DNA of 64,000 nucleotides from CABMKH01 sp040797625 (GTDB taxonomy: Bacteria > Bacillota > Clostridia > Tissierellales > Tissierellaceae), in assembly GCA_052067355.1 (NCBI GenBank), contig JBQHQH010000002.1, forward strand, positions 198,168 through 262,167, read 5' to 3'. A program made the translations under genes and the position numbers. Below, one piece after another: positions 33,970 through 42,322 of this stretch. The number at the start of each line of letters is the position of its first letter. Position 1 is the first letter of the stretch. The notes under the pieces are model-generated. The model saw only the letters and a list, made by a program, of their open reading frames with translations. It made no database searches and was not told where the DNA came from.

Positions 33970-34845
33970 TTACTCCTCTTTTATGACTTCGTCTTTATAT
34001 ACATAGAGAAACACATCTTCTATATTTGGATTCACAGAATTCCAAGAATCATTCAAATTATCTTCAGATATAAATCTAATCTTCATCTTTTCATCTTCTT
34101 GTTTTTCTGATAGCGAAAAATATTGTCTTCTAAAGTTTGAAACTTGATCAAAATCAATTTTAGTCTCATATACCATTCCATCAAGTATCTTGCATATATT
34201 CTTTAAAGTATCTTTATGTAAAATCTTACCTTCTTTAATCATTACTATTTCATTGGCTATTGACTCTATATCAGAGACAATATGAGTAGACAAGATGACT
34301 ATTCTCTCTCTAGATAATTCTGCCAATAGATTTCTAAATCGTACCCTCTCCTTTGGATCTAATCCAGCCGTTGGCTCATCTAATATGAGAATTTTAGGAT
34401 TATTGAGCATAGCTTGGGCTATACCAACTCTTTGGATCATTCCCCCTGAAAACTTCTTCATCTTTTTATCTGCAACATTTTCTAGGCCAACTAATTCCAA
34501 CAGCTCGTTTATCTTATCTTTAGACCTCTTTTTATCAATTCCCTTCAATGCAGATAGATAATGCAGAAATCTTCTAGGACTATAATTTTTGTAATATCCA
34601 AACTCTTGAGGTAAATAGCCCAATATATCCCTATAGTCATCTCCCATAGAAAATATATCTATACCATCATAGAGTATCTCTCCCTCATCTGGAAAAAGTA
34701 AGGTAGTCAACATCTTGATCAAAGTAGTTTTACCTGCTCCATTTGGTGACAATAGACCATATACACCATTTTTAAACTCAATATTTATATCTTTAAGAAC
34801 TGAAAATTTTCCATAACTTTTACTTACATTGTTAACAGCCAACAT
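33970..34845 (-). CDS. ABC exporter ATPase, bacitracin-type
   Basis: The 291-residue protein has Walker A SPNGAGKTT (the usual Gly before PNG is replaced by Ser), Q-loop GYLPQEFGYY, signature FSGGMIQR, Walker B ILILDEPTAGLD and H-loop STHIVSD. The C-terminal extension is typical of BcrA-type exporters. It powers the two permeases encoded immediately downstream. Its start codon follows the stop of the membrane protein gene by one base. The Walker A change is conservative and does not suggest loss of function. Confidence 0.88.
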   Translation of the reverse strand: MLAVNNVSKSYGKFSVLKDINIEFKNGVYGLLSPNGAGKTTLIKMLTTLLFPDEGEILYDGIDIFSMGDDYRDILGYLPQEFGYYKNYSPRRFLHYLSALKGIDKKRSKDKINELLELVGLENVADKKMKKFSGGMIQRVGIAQAMLNNPKILILDEPTAGLDPKERVRFRNLLAELSRERIVILSTHIVSDIESIANEIVMIKEGKILHKDTLKNICKILDGMVYETKIDFDQVSNFRRQYFSLSEKQEDEKMKIRFISEDNLNDSWNSVNPNIEDVFLYVYKDEVIKEE

Positions 34846-35592
34846 CTAAACCACTCCTCCTTTATTTTCAAATACAATAAGCGCTTTAAGATTCTTTATA
34901 TATATATACATAGATCCCATAGTCACTATAAACCATGTATATATGGAAATATTACTTATGAATTGAATGTAGATATCTACTTTTAATACATGTAAAGCTA
35001 AATTAAATATTATCCATCCTAATATAATAAAATATCTTGTAATCCTATTTCTAAACTTGGTTATTGTAAATAAGAAAATTGTAGAAAACAAAAATAAAGA
35101 TGCTATGGAGATTATAAAAGCCCTTAGAATATCTATGCTTTGATACATGTAAGAAATTGTATATACAAAGAAAAAGTTAAATAAAATACAGATAATGCTA
35201 AATACAAGCATTCTAAATGCTGCGATTTGATATATATTGTACTTACACGTCATCTCTATCTCATAGGTTTTATTCTGTTTTGCATTTACAAAATTAAAAA
35301 CAGACATTGTCAGATATAATATAGGTGAAACAGTAAACAGATAGACATATATACTTTCTACATTCTCCATATAGTATGCACTGCTGCCTTTAACCACTGA
35401 AAACAAAATAGATGATATCAATAATATGATAAAGCTAATTTCCAATCTATCATTAAATAGATATCTGATGCCTACATGCCTATACATATTTTTCAAATAA
35501 AAGTAAAATGGTTCTCTTTTCTTCAAGCCTTCAGTTATAATATTATCTATTTCAACCTTTATCTCTCTTTCACTTGGCATATCTATCTTCAC
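34846..35592 (-). CDS. Six-TM membrane protein in the sigma factor/ABC operon
   Basis: I do not recognise this 248-residue protein by family. It has a charged N-terminus of about 50 residues followed by six hydrophobic helices and a short C-terminus. It lies between an ECF sigma factor (gap 4 bases) and the ABC ATPase (contiguous). By position it may be the anti-sigma factor that holds the sigma at the membrane, with the N-terminal cytosolic stretch as the binding part, or an accessory subunit of the exporter. The start is GTG with AAGGAG seven bases upstream. Confidence 0.65.
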   Translation of the reverse strand: MKIDMPSEREIKVEIDNIITEGLKKREPFYFYLKNMYRHVGIRYLFNDRLEISFIILLISSILFSVVKGSSAYYMENVESIYVYLFTVSPILYLTMSVFNFVNAKQNKTYEIEMTCKYNIYQIAAFRMLVFSIICILFNFFFVYTISYMYQSIDILRAFIISIASLFLFSTIFLFTITKFRNRITRYFIILGWIIFNLALHVLKVDIYIQFISNISIYTWFIVTMGSMYIYIKNLKALIVFENKGGVV

Positions 35593-35596
35593 ACTA

Positions 35597-36139
35597 TCAC
35601 TCCTTAAAATTCACTTTAATCTTTTTAATCATTGAATAATATCTGGTCTTTGCTGTAGATTCTGGTATTTCCAACACATTAGATATCTGGGAAAATGTAT
35701 AGTCTGCAAAGAGCTTTAATCTAAATATCTGTTGTGACAAAGAATCCAGTCTATTTACTATGTCTATTATCTTCTCAACATCTTCTCTATTTTCTACTGT
35801 AATCTCCATATCCTCACTGTCATATATATTAAAATCGTCAATAGGAACTACTATACTGGTATACTTATAGTTTTTTGAACGATAATAATCTACTAAACGA
35901 TAAGTGGTTATTCTATATAGCCAAGTTCTAAAAGATGCCTTCTTCTCATCATATCTATATATAAATTTCAATATACTTATAAAGATCTCTTGAGTTAAAT
36001 CCATAGATAGCTCCTTGTCCATTGTCTGTTTATACACATAAGCATATACTTCTTTATAATATGTAGAAATTAATTCATTAGCTGCAGCCTTGTCTGATTT
36101 CTTTTTAATTCTTTTTATTAATCTTATATCTCTATCCAT
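35597..36139 (-). CDS. ECF sigma factor of an ABC exporter operon
   Basis: A 180-residue extracytoplasmic-function sigma factor with region 2 (LSMDLTQEIFISILKFI, FRTWLYRITTYRLVDYYRS) and region 4 (FSQISNVLEIPESTAKTR). It is the first gene of a five-gene operon: sigma, six-TM protein, ATPase and two permeases. This suggests that it turns on its own exporter in response to an envelope or drug signal. Its start is at 36139. No clear DUF4179- or zinc-type anti-sigma gene follows; the six-TM protein is the candidate. Confidence 0.88.
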   Translation of the reverse strand: MDRDIRLIKRIKKKSDKAAANELISTYYKEVYAYVYKQTMDKELSMDLTQEIFISILKFIYRYDEKKASFRTWLYRITTYRLVDYYRSKNYKYTSIVVPIDDFNIYDSEDMEITVENREDVEKIIDIVNRLDSLSQQIFRLKLFADYTFSQISNVLEIPESTAKTRYYSMIKKIKVNFKE

Positions 36140-36239
36140 TTCTCACCACTTATTCTCAGGTTTTAAGCTTATTTAGCTATCTACTATTATATCCGTAATA
36201 GATTCAAAGATAGTTTTAATTTATTTTAAATATTTATAC

Positions 36240-36270
36240 TTGACTCTCACATTATGTTATACTTTATACT
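36240..36270 (+). promoter_or_regulatory. MerR-type promoter with 19-base spacer
   Basis: TTGACT (36240-36245), a 19-base spacer and TATACT (36265-36270). The extended spacer is the hallmark of promoters that MerR proteins activate by twisting DNA. Confidence 0.6.
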
Positions 36271-36309
36271 AATATTGAGCTCAAAATCGTACATGTATGA
36301 GGTGTTTAA

Positions 36310-37128
36310 ATGTTAAAAATAGGTGATTTTTCTAAACTATCAAGGATTAGTATTCGTATGCTTAGACACTATGATGATATAGGTCTATTAAAACCAGATA
36401 TGATTGATTCTTCTAATGGCTATAGATACTATAGTGAATCTCAACTTACTATAACTAGTAAAATCCATATACTAAAGGACATGGGATTTAGTCTATCTGA
36501 TATCTCAGATATCTTAAATTGTTATTCGGATTCTAAGAGATTAGAAGAATATCTTTTACTACAAAGATCTATAGTTCAAAAAGAATATGAAGAATCTCGA
36601 AATAAACTGGTTCTCCTTGAAAATACTATTAATCGACTTAGAGAGGATGATAATACTATGAGTTATTCTATTTTAGTAAAGGAAATTCCAAATATGAAAA
36701 TTGCTAGTCTTAGAGATATTATTCCATGTTATGAAATGGAACACATTCTTTGGGAAAAGATGATGAAAGAACTGACTTCACAAAATGTAAAATTTGCAAA
36801 TCCATGTTACTCCATGGCTATATTTCACGATAAGGAACATAGAGAAGATGATGTTGATGTAGAAATACAAATAGCTGTAGATGGAAACTACTCTGATGCC
36901 AACAATGTTATCTTCAAAGATACTGATACTATAAAGGTGGCTTCCATAACATTTACAGGTCATTACAATCAAATTCACTTAGTCAACGAGACCGCTGCTA
37001 ATTGGATCTTAGATAATAGATATGAATTTGACGGTCCTATGTTTAATATCTATCATATAAGCCCTGCCACTGAAGATAATCCAGATAATTGGGTCACAGA
37101 GGCATGTTTCCCTATTAAAAAGATTTAA
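36310..37128 (+). CDS. MerR family regulator with GyrI-like effector domain (BltR/BmrR type)
   Basis: The 272-residue protein has an N-terminal MerR helix-turn-helix (KIGDFSKLSRISIRMLRHYD, GLLKPDMI, NGYRYYSESQL), a coiled-coil dimerisation helix (about 80-115) and a C-terminal GyrI/AraC-effector-type domain (from about 125, VKEIPNMKIASLRDIIP and the late FPIKKI). Relatives sense lipophilic cations or drugs and turn on multidrug exporters. The gene has GAGG ahead of the ATG and a 19-base-spacer promoter, consistent with autoregulation. It diverges from the sigma/ABC operon, which might be its target, but this is inference. Confidence 0.88.
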   Translation: MLKIGDFSKLSRISIRMLRHYDDIGLLKPDMIDSSNGYRYYSESQLTITSKIHILKDMGFSLSDISDILNCYSDSKRLEEYLLLQRSIVQKEYEESRNKLVLLENTINRLREDDNTMSYSILVKEIPNMKIASLRDIIPCYEMEHILWEKMMKELTSQNVKFANPCYSMAIFHDKEHREDDVDVEIQIAVDGNYSDANNVIFKDTDTIKVASITFTGHYNQIHLVNETAANWILDNRYEFDGPMFNIYHISPATEDNPDNWVTEACFPIKKI

Positions 37129-37138
37129 AGATAGAAAA

Positions 37139-37177
37139 GCGATTATGTCTTTATAAGTTAAGACATAATCGCCTATT
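37139..37177 (+). terminator. Bidirectional terminator between the MerR gene and suf operon
   Basis: GCGATTATGTCTT and its complement form a 13-pair perfect stem with an eight-base loop, followed by CTATTT. Confidence 0.8.
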
Positions 37178-37211
37178 TAAAATCAAGAATAGTATATTAA
37201 TACAATTATCT

Positions 37212-37634
37212 CTATGCCAAAGCCTCTTTTAATGTATGCCAAGATAGAACAGCACATTTTACTCTAGCAGGCATATTAGAGATATTTTTAAAAGCTATGG
37301 CATCTTCTAACTTTTCTAACTCTTTTTCATCTGTTATCTCTTTTTTTATCATACCTATAAAAGTATTGACTAAATCTAAAGCCTCCTGTATATCTTTTCC
37401 CTTTATCAGATCTATCATCATAGATGTAGAAGCTTGAGATATAGCGCAGCCAACTCCTATAAAAGCAGCATCTTTGATTATATCTCCATCAAGTTTTAAC
37501 TCCAATGAAATATCATCACCACAACTGGGATTATGACCCTTTTCAATGATGTCTGGATTTTCCATAGTTTTTTTGTTATGACCACTTCTATTATGCTCCA
37601 TTATGAGCTGTGTATATATTGAATCAAGCTCCAT
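37212..37634 (-). CDS. sufU: SufU iron-sulfur cluster assembly / sulfur-transfer protein
   Basis: The 140-residue IscU-like protein has MELDSIYTQLIMEHNRSGHN, the first cysteine in NPSCGDDISLEL, the second in GVGCAISQASTSMM and a third in RVKCAVLSWHTLKEA, the ligands for zinc or cluster chemistry in SufU. SufU receives persulfide from SufS in Gram-positive bacteria. It ends the operon at a bidirectional terminator and overlaps sufS by 11 bases. Confidence 0.93.
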   Translation of the reverse strand: MELDSIYTQLIMEHNRSGHNKKTMENPDIIEKGHNPSCGDDISLELKLDGDIIKDAAFIGVGCAISQASTSMMIDLIKGKDIQEALDLVNTFIGMIKKEITDEKELEKLEDAIAFKNISNMPARVKCAVLSWHTLKEALA

Positions 37635-38862
37635 AGCCTAACCACTTCCTAACTTTTTTAATTCCATCTATGAATCTATCTACGTCTTCTTTTGTATTAT
37701 ATAGATAGAAACTTGCTCTTGAAGTCGCTGGGATATCTAAATGTCTCATCAGAGGTTGGGCACAGTGATGTCCTGCCCGAATAGCTATTCCATAAGCATC
37801 TAAAATAGATGCCACATCATGGGGATGTATATCGTCTATGGTAAATGAGATTATCCCGCCTCTTTTTTCCAAATCTCTTGGGCCCTGAATTTTTATATAA
37901 GGTATATCAAGCATCTTTTCTAGAGTATATCCAGTCAGTATCCTTTCATATTTTTCAATATTATCAAGTCCAACTTTTTGTAAATACTCAATAGCTGCTC
38001 TAAGTCCTACAGCCCCCTCTACATTTTGTGTTCCAGCTTCAAATTTAAACGGAATCGGAGCAAAAGTAGCCTCTTGTTCATAGACATATTCTATCATATC
38101 TCCACCTAATAGAAATGGTGGCATTTCCTCTAACATCTCTCTCTTTCCGTATAGTACGCCTATATTCATAGGTCCTAACATCTTGTGAGCAGAAAATACA
38201 AAGAAATCTGCATCTAACTTTTGTACATCTATCGCCATATGGGGAGTACTTTGAGCTCCATCTACTACGACTATTGATCCCATTTTATGAGCGTAGTCTA
38301 TTATCTCTTCTACAGGATTGATAGTTCCTAAGACATTGGACATATGAGATAAAGATACAATCTTTGTCTTTTTAGTGATCTTTTTCTCTATTTCCTCCTG
38401 AGGAATTCTTCCCTCATCATCTAGATACATATATTTTAAAACTGCATCTTTTTCCTTTGCCAATCTCTGCCATGGCAATATATTGCTGTGATGTTCAGAT
38501 ATTGCCAATACAATTTCATCACCTCTACCTATAAAAGCCTTACCATAGGAATATGCAATTAAATTGATAGATTCAGTAGCATTTCTAGTAAAGATAATCT
38601 CTTCACTCTCCTTGGCATTTATGAACTTACTAACTACTTCTCTCGCCAAGTCATATTCTCGTGTAGCTCTTATACTAAGTTTGTGAACTCCTCTATGGGG
38701 ATTTCCATTAGATGTCCTATTATAGCTATTCATAGCGTCAATAACCTGATTAGGTTTTTGTGTAGTAGCACTATTATCTAAATATATAATACTATTTTCT
38801 TGATCTTCTTGCTTAAATATTGGGAAATCCATTCTTATCTCCTGAGAGTCTAATTTAAGCAT
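37624..38862 (-). CDS. sufS: Cysteine desulfurase SufS
   Basis: The PLP-dependent enzyme of about 412 residues has N-terminal YLDNSATTQKP, the central VDGAQSTPHM, the PLP lysine in FVFSAHKMLGP and the active-site Cys loop in GHHCAQPLM. It makes persulfide from cysteine for Fe-S cluster building. I chose the ATG at 38862, with AAAGGAGA seven bases upstream; a longer reading from 38886 has no site. It overlaps the end of sufD by eight bases and is followed by sufU. Confidence 0.95.
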   Translation of the reverse strand: MLKLDSQEIRMDFPIFKQEDQENSIIYLDNSATTQKPNQVIDAMNSYNRTSNGNPHRGVHKLSIRATREYDLAREVVSKFINAKESEEIIFTRNATESINLIAYSYGKAFIGRGDEIVLAISEHHSNILPWQRLAKEKDAVLKYMYLDDEGRIPQEEIEKKITKKTKIVSLSHMSNVLGTINPVEEIIDYAHKMGSIVVVDGAQSTPHMAIDVQKLDADFFVFSAHKMLGPMNIGVLYGKREMLEEMPPFLLGGDMIEYVYEQEATFAPIPFKFEAGTQNVEGAVGLRAAIEYLQKVGLDNIEKYERILTGYTLEKMLDIPYIKIQGPRDLEKRGGIISFTIDDIHPHDVASILDAYGIAIRAGHHCAQPLMRHLDIPATSRASFYLYNTKEDVDRFIDGIKKVRKWLGYGA

Positions 38863-39880
38863 AGATAAGTCTCCTTTCAATTTCATCTTTTACTTCCCTA
38901 CGTAAATCCTCTATTGGTATCTTATCGATTATTGGTCTAAAAGATGCCTCTACAATAAGTTTCTTAGACTCTCTCTCATCTAATCCCCTACTCATAAGAT
39001 AGAAGAGCTTATCTTCATTTATCTGTCCTGCACTTACCGCATGGGCTCCTTCCACATCATCTTCTTCACATAGTAGTGCTGGAATAGAGTCAGATTTCAC
39101 AGTAGGATCTAACAAGATCACATATTCCTCTTCTTCTCCTTTTGAATGTCTAGCTCCCCTTTTGAAATCCAATTTTCCATTGAACACCTTCTTAGCTCTA
39201 TCTAAAAGAACACCTTTTGTATCAATCTTTGATATACTCCTAGCTCCTCTATGAATCATGGAATATTCCAAATCTATTTCACGCACTCCGCTTCCTAGAT
39301 ATATAGAATAAAGATTTCCCTCACTATCATCTGATTCTAAAAATGTAGTATAATTAGAAGCACTGTTCTTACTTCCCAATTCTACACTTATCCAATTTAC
39401 TGTTCCCCTTCCTTTAACAAGAGCTAAGTTTGAGTCTATATTTTTAGAATTATCGTTCATTCTCTGTATTTTAACTATATTTACTATTGAGTTTTCTCTT
39501 GCATATACTGTGGTATATCCATTATGAAATCCTGTTATTTCATCATCTGAACTATAGTCTATAATAACAGTTGCTTCACTACCTATATCAGCTACTATCA
39601 AATTTTGATCTAATGCAGTTGAATTCTCTTCCTCTATATTAAATTTCATCATTATGGGTCTATCTATCTTGATATTCTTAGGTAAATACAAAAACATACC
39701 ACCATTAAAGTCTCTATGAACAAAGAAGTCAGATTTCTCCTCTATTTCTTCAAATATTTCTCTATCTAAAGAAGATTTTACAATATCATTCATATCTTCA
39801 GTAGCTCTATTTAATATTACACCTTTAGGTAGATTACTCTCAATATTTAAATAGTCCTTGATATAATTTTTCATAAACAT
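38855..39880 (-). CDS. sufD: SufD-like Fe-S assembly scaffold component
   Basis: A beta-helix protein of about 341 residues, related to SufB but without its cluster cysteines. The C-terminal DEDKLFYLMSRGLDERESKKLIVE-type block is present (LFYLMSRGLDERESKKLI). It forms the SufBCD complex with SufB and SufC. It is shorter than typical SufD, and similarity to the SufB C-terminal half is strong. The ATG at 39880 follows GGGGGAAGGA. It lies between sufB and sufS, with short overlaps at both ends. Confidence 0.88.
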   Translation of the reverse strand: MFMKNYIKDYLNIESNLPKGVILNRATEDMNDIVKSSLDREIFEEIEEKSDFFVHRDFNGGMFLYLPKNIKIDRPIMMKFNIEEENSTALDQNLIVADIGSEATVIIDYSSDDEITGFHNGYTTVYARENSIVNIVKIQRMNDNSKNIDSNLALVKGRGTVNWISVELGSKNSASNYTTFLESDDSEGNLYSIYLGSGVREIDLEYSMIHRGARSISKIDTKGVLLDRAKKVFNGKLDFKRGARHSKGEEEEYVILLDPTVKSDSIPALLCEEDDVEGAHAVSAGQINEDKLFYLMSRGLDERESKKLIVEASFRPIIDKIPIEDLRREVKDEIERRLIYA

Positions 39881-39893
39881 ATTCCTTCCCCCT

Positions 39894-41309
39894 CTACCCA
39901 ATAGTTCCTTCTAATTCTATATTGATTAGATTGTTTAATTCAACAGCATATTCTAGAGGAAGTTCTTTTGTTATAGGTTCAACAAATCCTCTCACTATCA
40001 TGGCCTTTGCCTCTTCTTCACTTATTCCTCTACTCATGAGATAAAATATGGCTTCATCACTTATCCTACCAATCTTAGCTTCATGTCCTATATCTATATT
40101 ATCATTATTCAATTGAATTACTGGCAAAGTATCAGATTTAGATTCATTGTCTAGCATTAGAGATTCACAGGATACAGATGATTTACATCCATATGCATCT
40201 GGTGCCACTCTTACAAGTCCTCTATAAAATGCATATCCTCCACCTTTAGAAATAGATTTAGAATTTACAGTTGATGTAGTATGTGGAGCTGCATGTACTA
40301 CCTTTGTACCAGTATCTAGATATTGTCCCTTTGCTGCAAAAGTAATTCCAGTAAATTCAGATCTTGCTCCTTCACCTCTCAATATACTCATAGGATATAG
40401 CATAGATACTTTAGATCCAAAAGATCCTGAAACCCATTCAATGGTACCATTTCTATCTACTACAGCTCTCTTTGTATTTAAGTTATACATATTTCGAGAC
40501 CAGTTCTCTATGGTGCTATATCTTAAACTTGCATTTTCCTTTACAAACAATTCAACACAACCTGCGTGAAGATTGTTGACCTTATATTTAGGAGCTGAAC
40601 ATCCTTCTATAAAATGAAGTTTAGCATTTTTTTCTACTATTATGAGAGTATGTTCAAATTGACCTGCTCCCGGTGCATTTAATCTAAAATATGACTGTAA
40701 TGGTATATCTACATTTACCCCTTCTGGAACATACACAAAGGAACCACCTGACCAAACTGCTCCATGTAATGCAGCAAATTTATGATCATTTGGTGGAACT
40801 AACTTCATAAAATACTCTCTGACTATGTCCTCATAATCTCTTAGAGCAGTCTCTATATCAGTATATATTACTCCCTGCTCTACTAACTCTTGTCTAATAT
40901 TATGATATACTACTTCTGAATCATATTGAGCACCTACTCCTGCTAATGATTCTCTTTCAGCTTGAGGAAGTCCTAGTCTTTCAAATGTATTTTTTATATA
41001 CTCAGGTACATCCTCCCAGCTATTTTGCATATCCGTATCTGGTCTGATATAGGTTATGATATTTTCCATATCAAGTCCAGATAAGTCTGCTCCCCAAGTT
41101 GGAATAGGCTTACTATTGTATATCTCTAGTGATTTTAATCTAAAATCAGTCATCCATTTTGGCTCATTTTTTTCTCTTGATATCTCTCTTATTATATCAG
41201 GAGTCAATCCTTTACCTGTCTTATATCTATAGTTTACTTCATCTTTAATATCATAAATCCCTCTATCTATATCTTCGATATAGGTCTTCTTTCTTTCCAC
41301 AATATTCAC
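39894..41309 (-). CDS. sufB: SufB Fe-S assembly scaffold
   Basis: The 471-residue core scaffold has N-terminal SREKNEPKWMTDFRLKSLEI, the central VPEGVNVDIPLQSYFRLNA, the SCESLMLDNESKSDT block and the C-terminal ISDEAIFYLMSRGISEEEA motif. It is where new 4Fe-4S clusters are built. It follows sufC after two bases. The conserved Cys and Asp/Glu residues in the C-terminal beta-helix are in place. Confidence 0.95.
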   Translation of the reverse strand: MNIVERKKTYIEDIDRGIYDIKDEVNYRYKTGKGLTPDIIREISREKNEPKWMTDFRLKSLEIYNSKPIPTWGADLSGLDMENIITYIRPDTDMQNSWEDVPEYIKNTFERLGLPQAERESLAGVGAQYDSEVVYHNIRQELVEQGVIYTDIETALRDYEDIVREYFMKLVPPNDHKFAALHGAVWSGGSFVYVPEGVNVDIPLQSYFRLNAPGAGQFEHTLIIVEKNAKLHFIEGCSAPKYKVNNLHAGCVELFVKENASLRYSTIENWSRNMYNLNTKRAVVDRNGTIEWVSGSFGSKVSMLYPMSILRGEGARSEFTGITFAAKGQYLDTGTKVVHAAPHTTSTVNSKSISKGGGYAFYRGLVRVAPDAYGCKSSVSCESLMLDNESKSDTLPVIQLNNDNIDIGHEAKIGRISDEAIFYLMSRGISEEEAKAMIVRGFVEPITKELPLEYAVELNNLINIELEGTIG

Positions 41310-41311
41310 CT

Positions 41312-42070
41312 CTATTTCATAGAAGAAACTTCTGCTTTGATATTCTCATATCCATCTCTATCGACTTCCTCAGCTAACTCTATTCCACCTGTCTTGACTA
41401 TCTTTCCATCCATTAGAATATGAATATAATCTGGTTTAAGATAATCTAACAATTTATTATAATGAGTTATTACTAAAATTGCCCTTTCCTCATTTTTAAA
41501 TCTCTTTACACCTTCAGCAACTATCTTTATAGCATCTACATCTAAACCTGAATCTGTTTCATCTAGTATTGCAAGCTTAGGTTCTAAAACCGACATCTGA
41601 AGAATCTCATTTTTCTTCTTTTCTCCACCGGAAAATCCTAGATTTAAATATCTGGAAGCATATTCTTCTTTCATATCCAATTCTTCCATCTTTTCCTTTA
41701 AAAGTCTTTTAAATGGAATTATCTTTTGCATCTCTCCTGTAACTGATGTCTTTGCAGTTCTTAAAAATTCCTCTACTGTGACCCCTTGGATCTCTTCTGG
41801 ATATTGAAAGGATAAAAACACTCCCTTTTTCGCCCTCTTATCTGGACTTAGATCGTCTATTACTTCTCCCTCTAGTTCTATATTTCCACCGACTATTTCA
41901 TATTTTGGATGTCCCATTAAAGCATATGCTAGAGTAGACTTTCCCCCACCATTAGGACCCATGATGACATGAATTTCTCCACTCTCTATCTGAAGGTCAA
42001 TTCCCTTTAAGATCTCTTTATCCTCTATATTTACCTTTAGATTATCTATATTAAGCAATTTATCTCTCAT
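41312..42070 (-). CDS. sufC: SufC ATPase
   Basis: The 252-residue cytosolic ABC ATPase has Walker A GPNGGGKST, Q-loop SFQYPEEIQG, signature LGFSGGEKKKNEI, Walker B AILDETDSGLDVDA and H-loop ITHYNKLL, all characteristic of SufC. It energises the SufBD scaffold. It is the first gene of the suf operon; AGGAGG lies upstream and a Fur-type palindrome at 42105-42119 shortly before the start. The order is sufC-B-D-S-U. Confidence 0.95.
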   Translation of the reverse strand: MRDKLLNIDNLKVNIEDKEILKGIDLQIESGEIHVIMGPNGGGKSTLAYALMGHPKYEIVGGNIELEGEVIDDLSPDKRAKKGVFLSFQYPEEIQGVTVEEFLRTAKTSVTGEMQKIIPFKRLLKEKMEELDMKEEYASRYLNLGFSGGEKKKNEILQMSVLEPKLAILDETDSGLDVDAIKIVAEGVKRFKNEERAILVITHYNKLLDYLKPDYIHILMDGKIVKTGGIELAEEVDRDGYENIKAEVSSMK

Positions 42071-42104
42071 AGTTCTCCTCCTTTAGAACTGATTTTTTCA
42101 CAAT

Positions 42105-42119
42105 TGATAATTATTATCA
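42105..42119 (-). promoter_or_regulatory. Fur box of the suf operon
   Basis: TGATAATTATTATCA matches the two feo-region boxes except for the central base. It lies 35 bases before sufC, so Fe-S assembly is probably under Fur control. Confidence 0.85.
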
Positions 42120-42240
42120 ATTACATATTTAATAATACCCACTCTTTCCGAAAAATAAACGTAAGATAAATAAAATATGCGGAAATTACATTTATAAACG
42201 GGATATCTATATTAAATTTTCATATTATAACGATAACATT

Positions 42241-42288
42241 CATATAAAAAAACTTGGAACTAACATTAGTTCCAAGTTTTTTTATATG
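42241..42288 (-). terminator. Strong bidirectional terminator after pepD
   Basis: A 22-pair stem begins CATATAAAAAAACTTGGAAC and has a four-base loop; T runs follow in both directions. Confidence 0.85.
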
Positions 42289-42322
42289 AATACCTCCTAT
42301 TATGAAACTTGTGGAAATCTAT

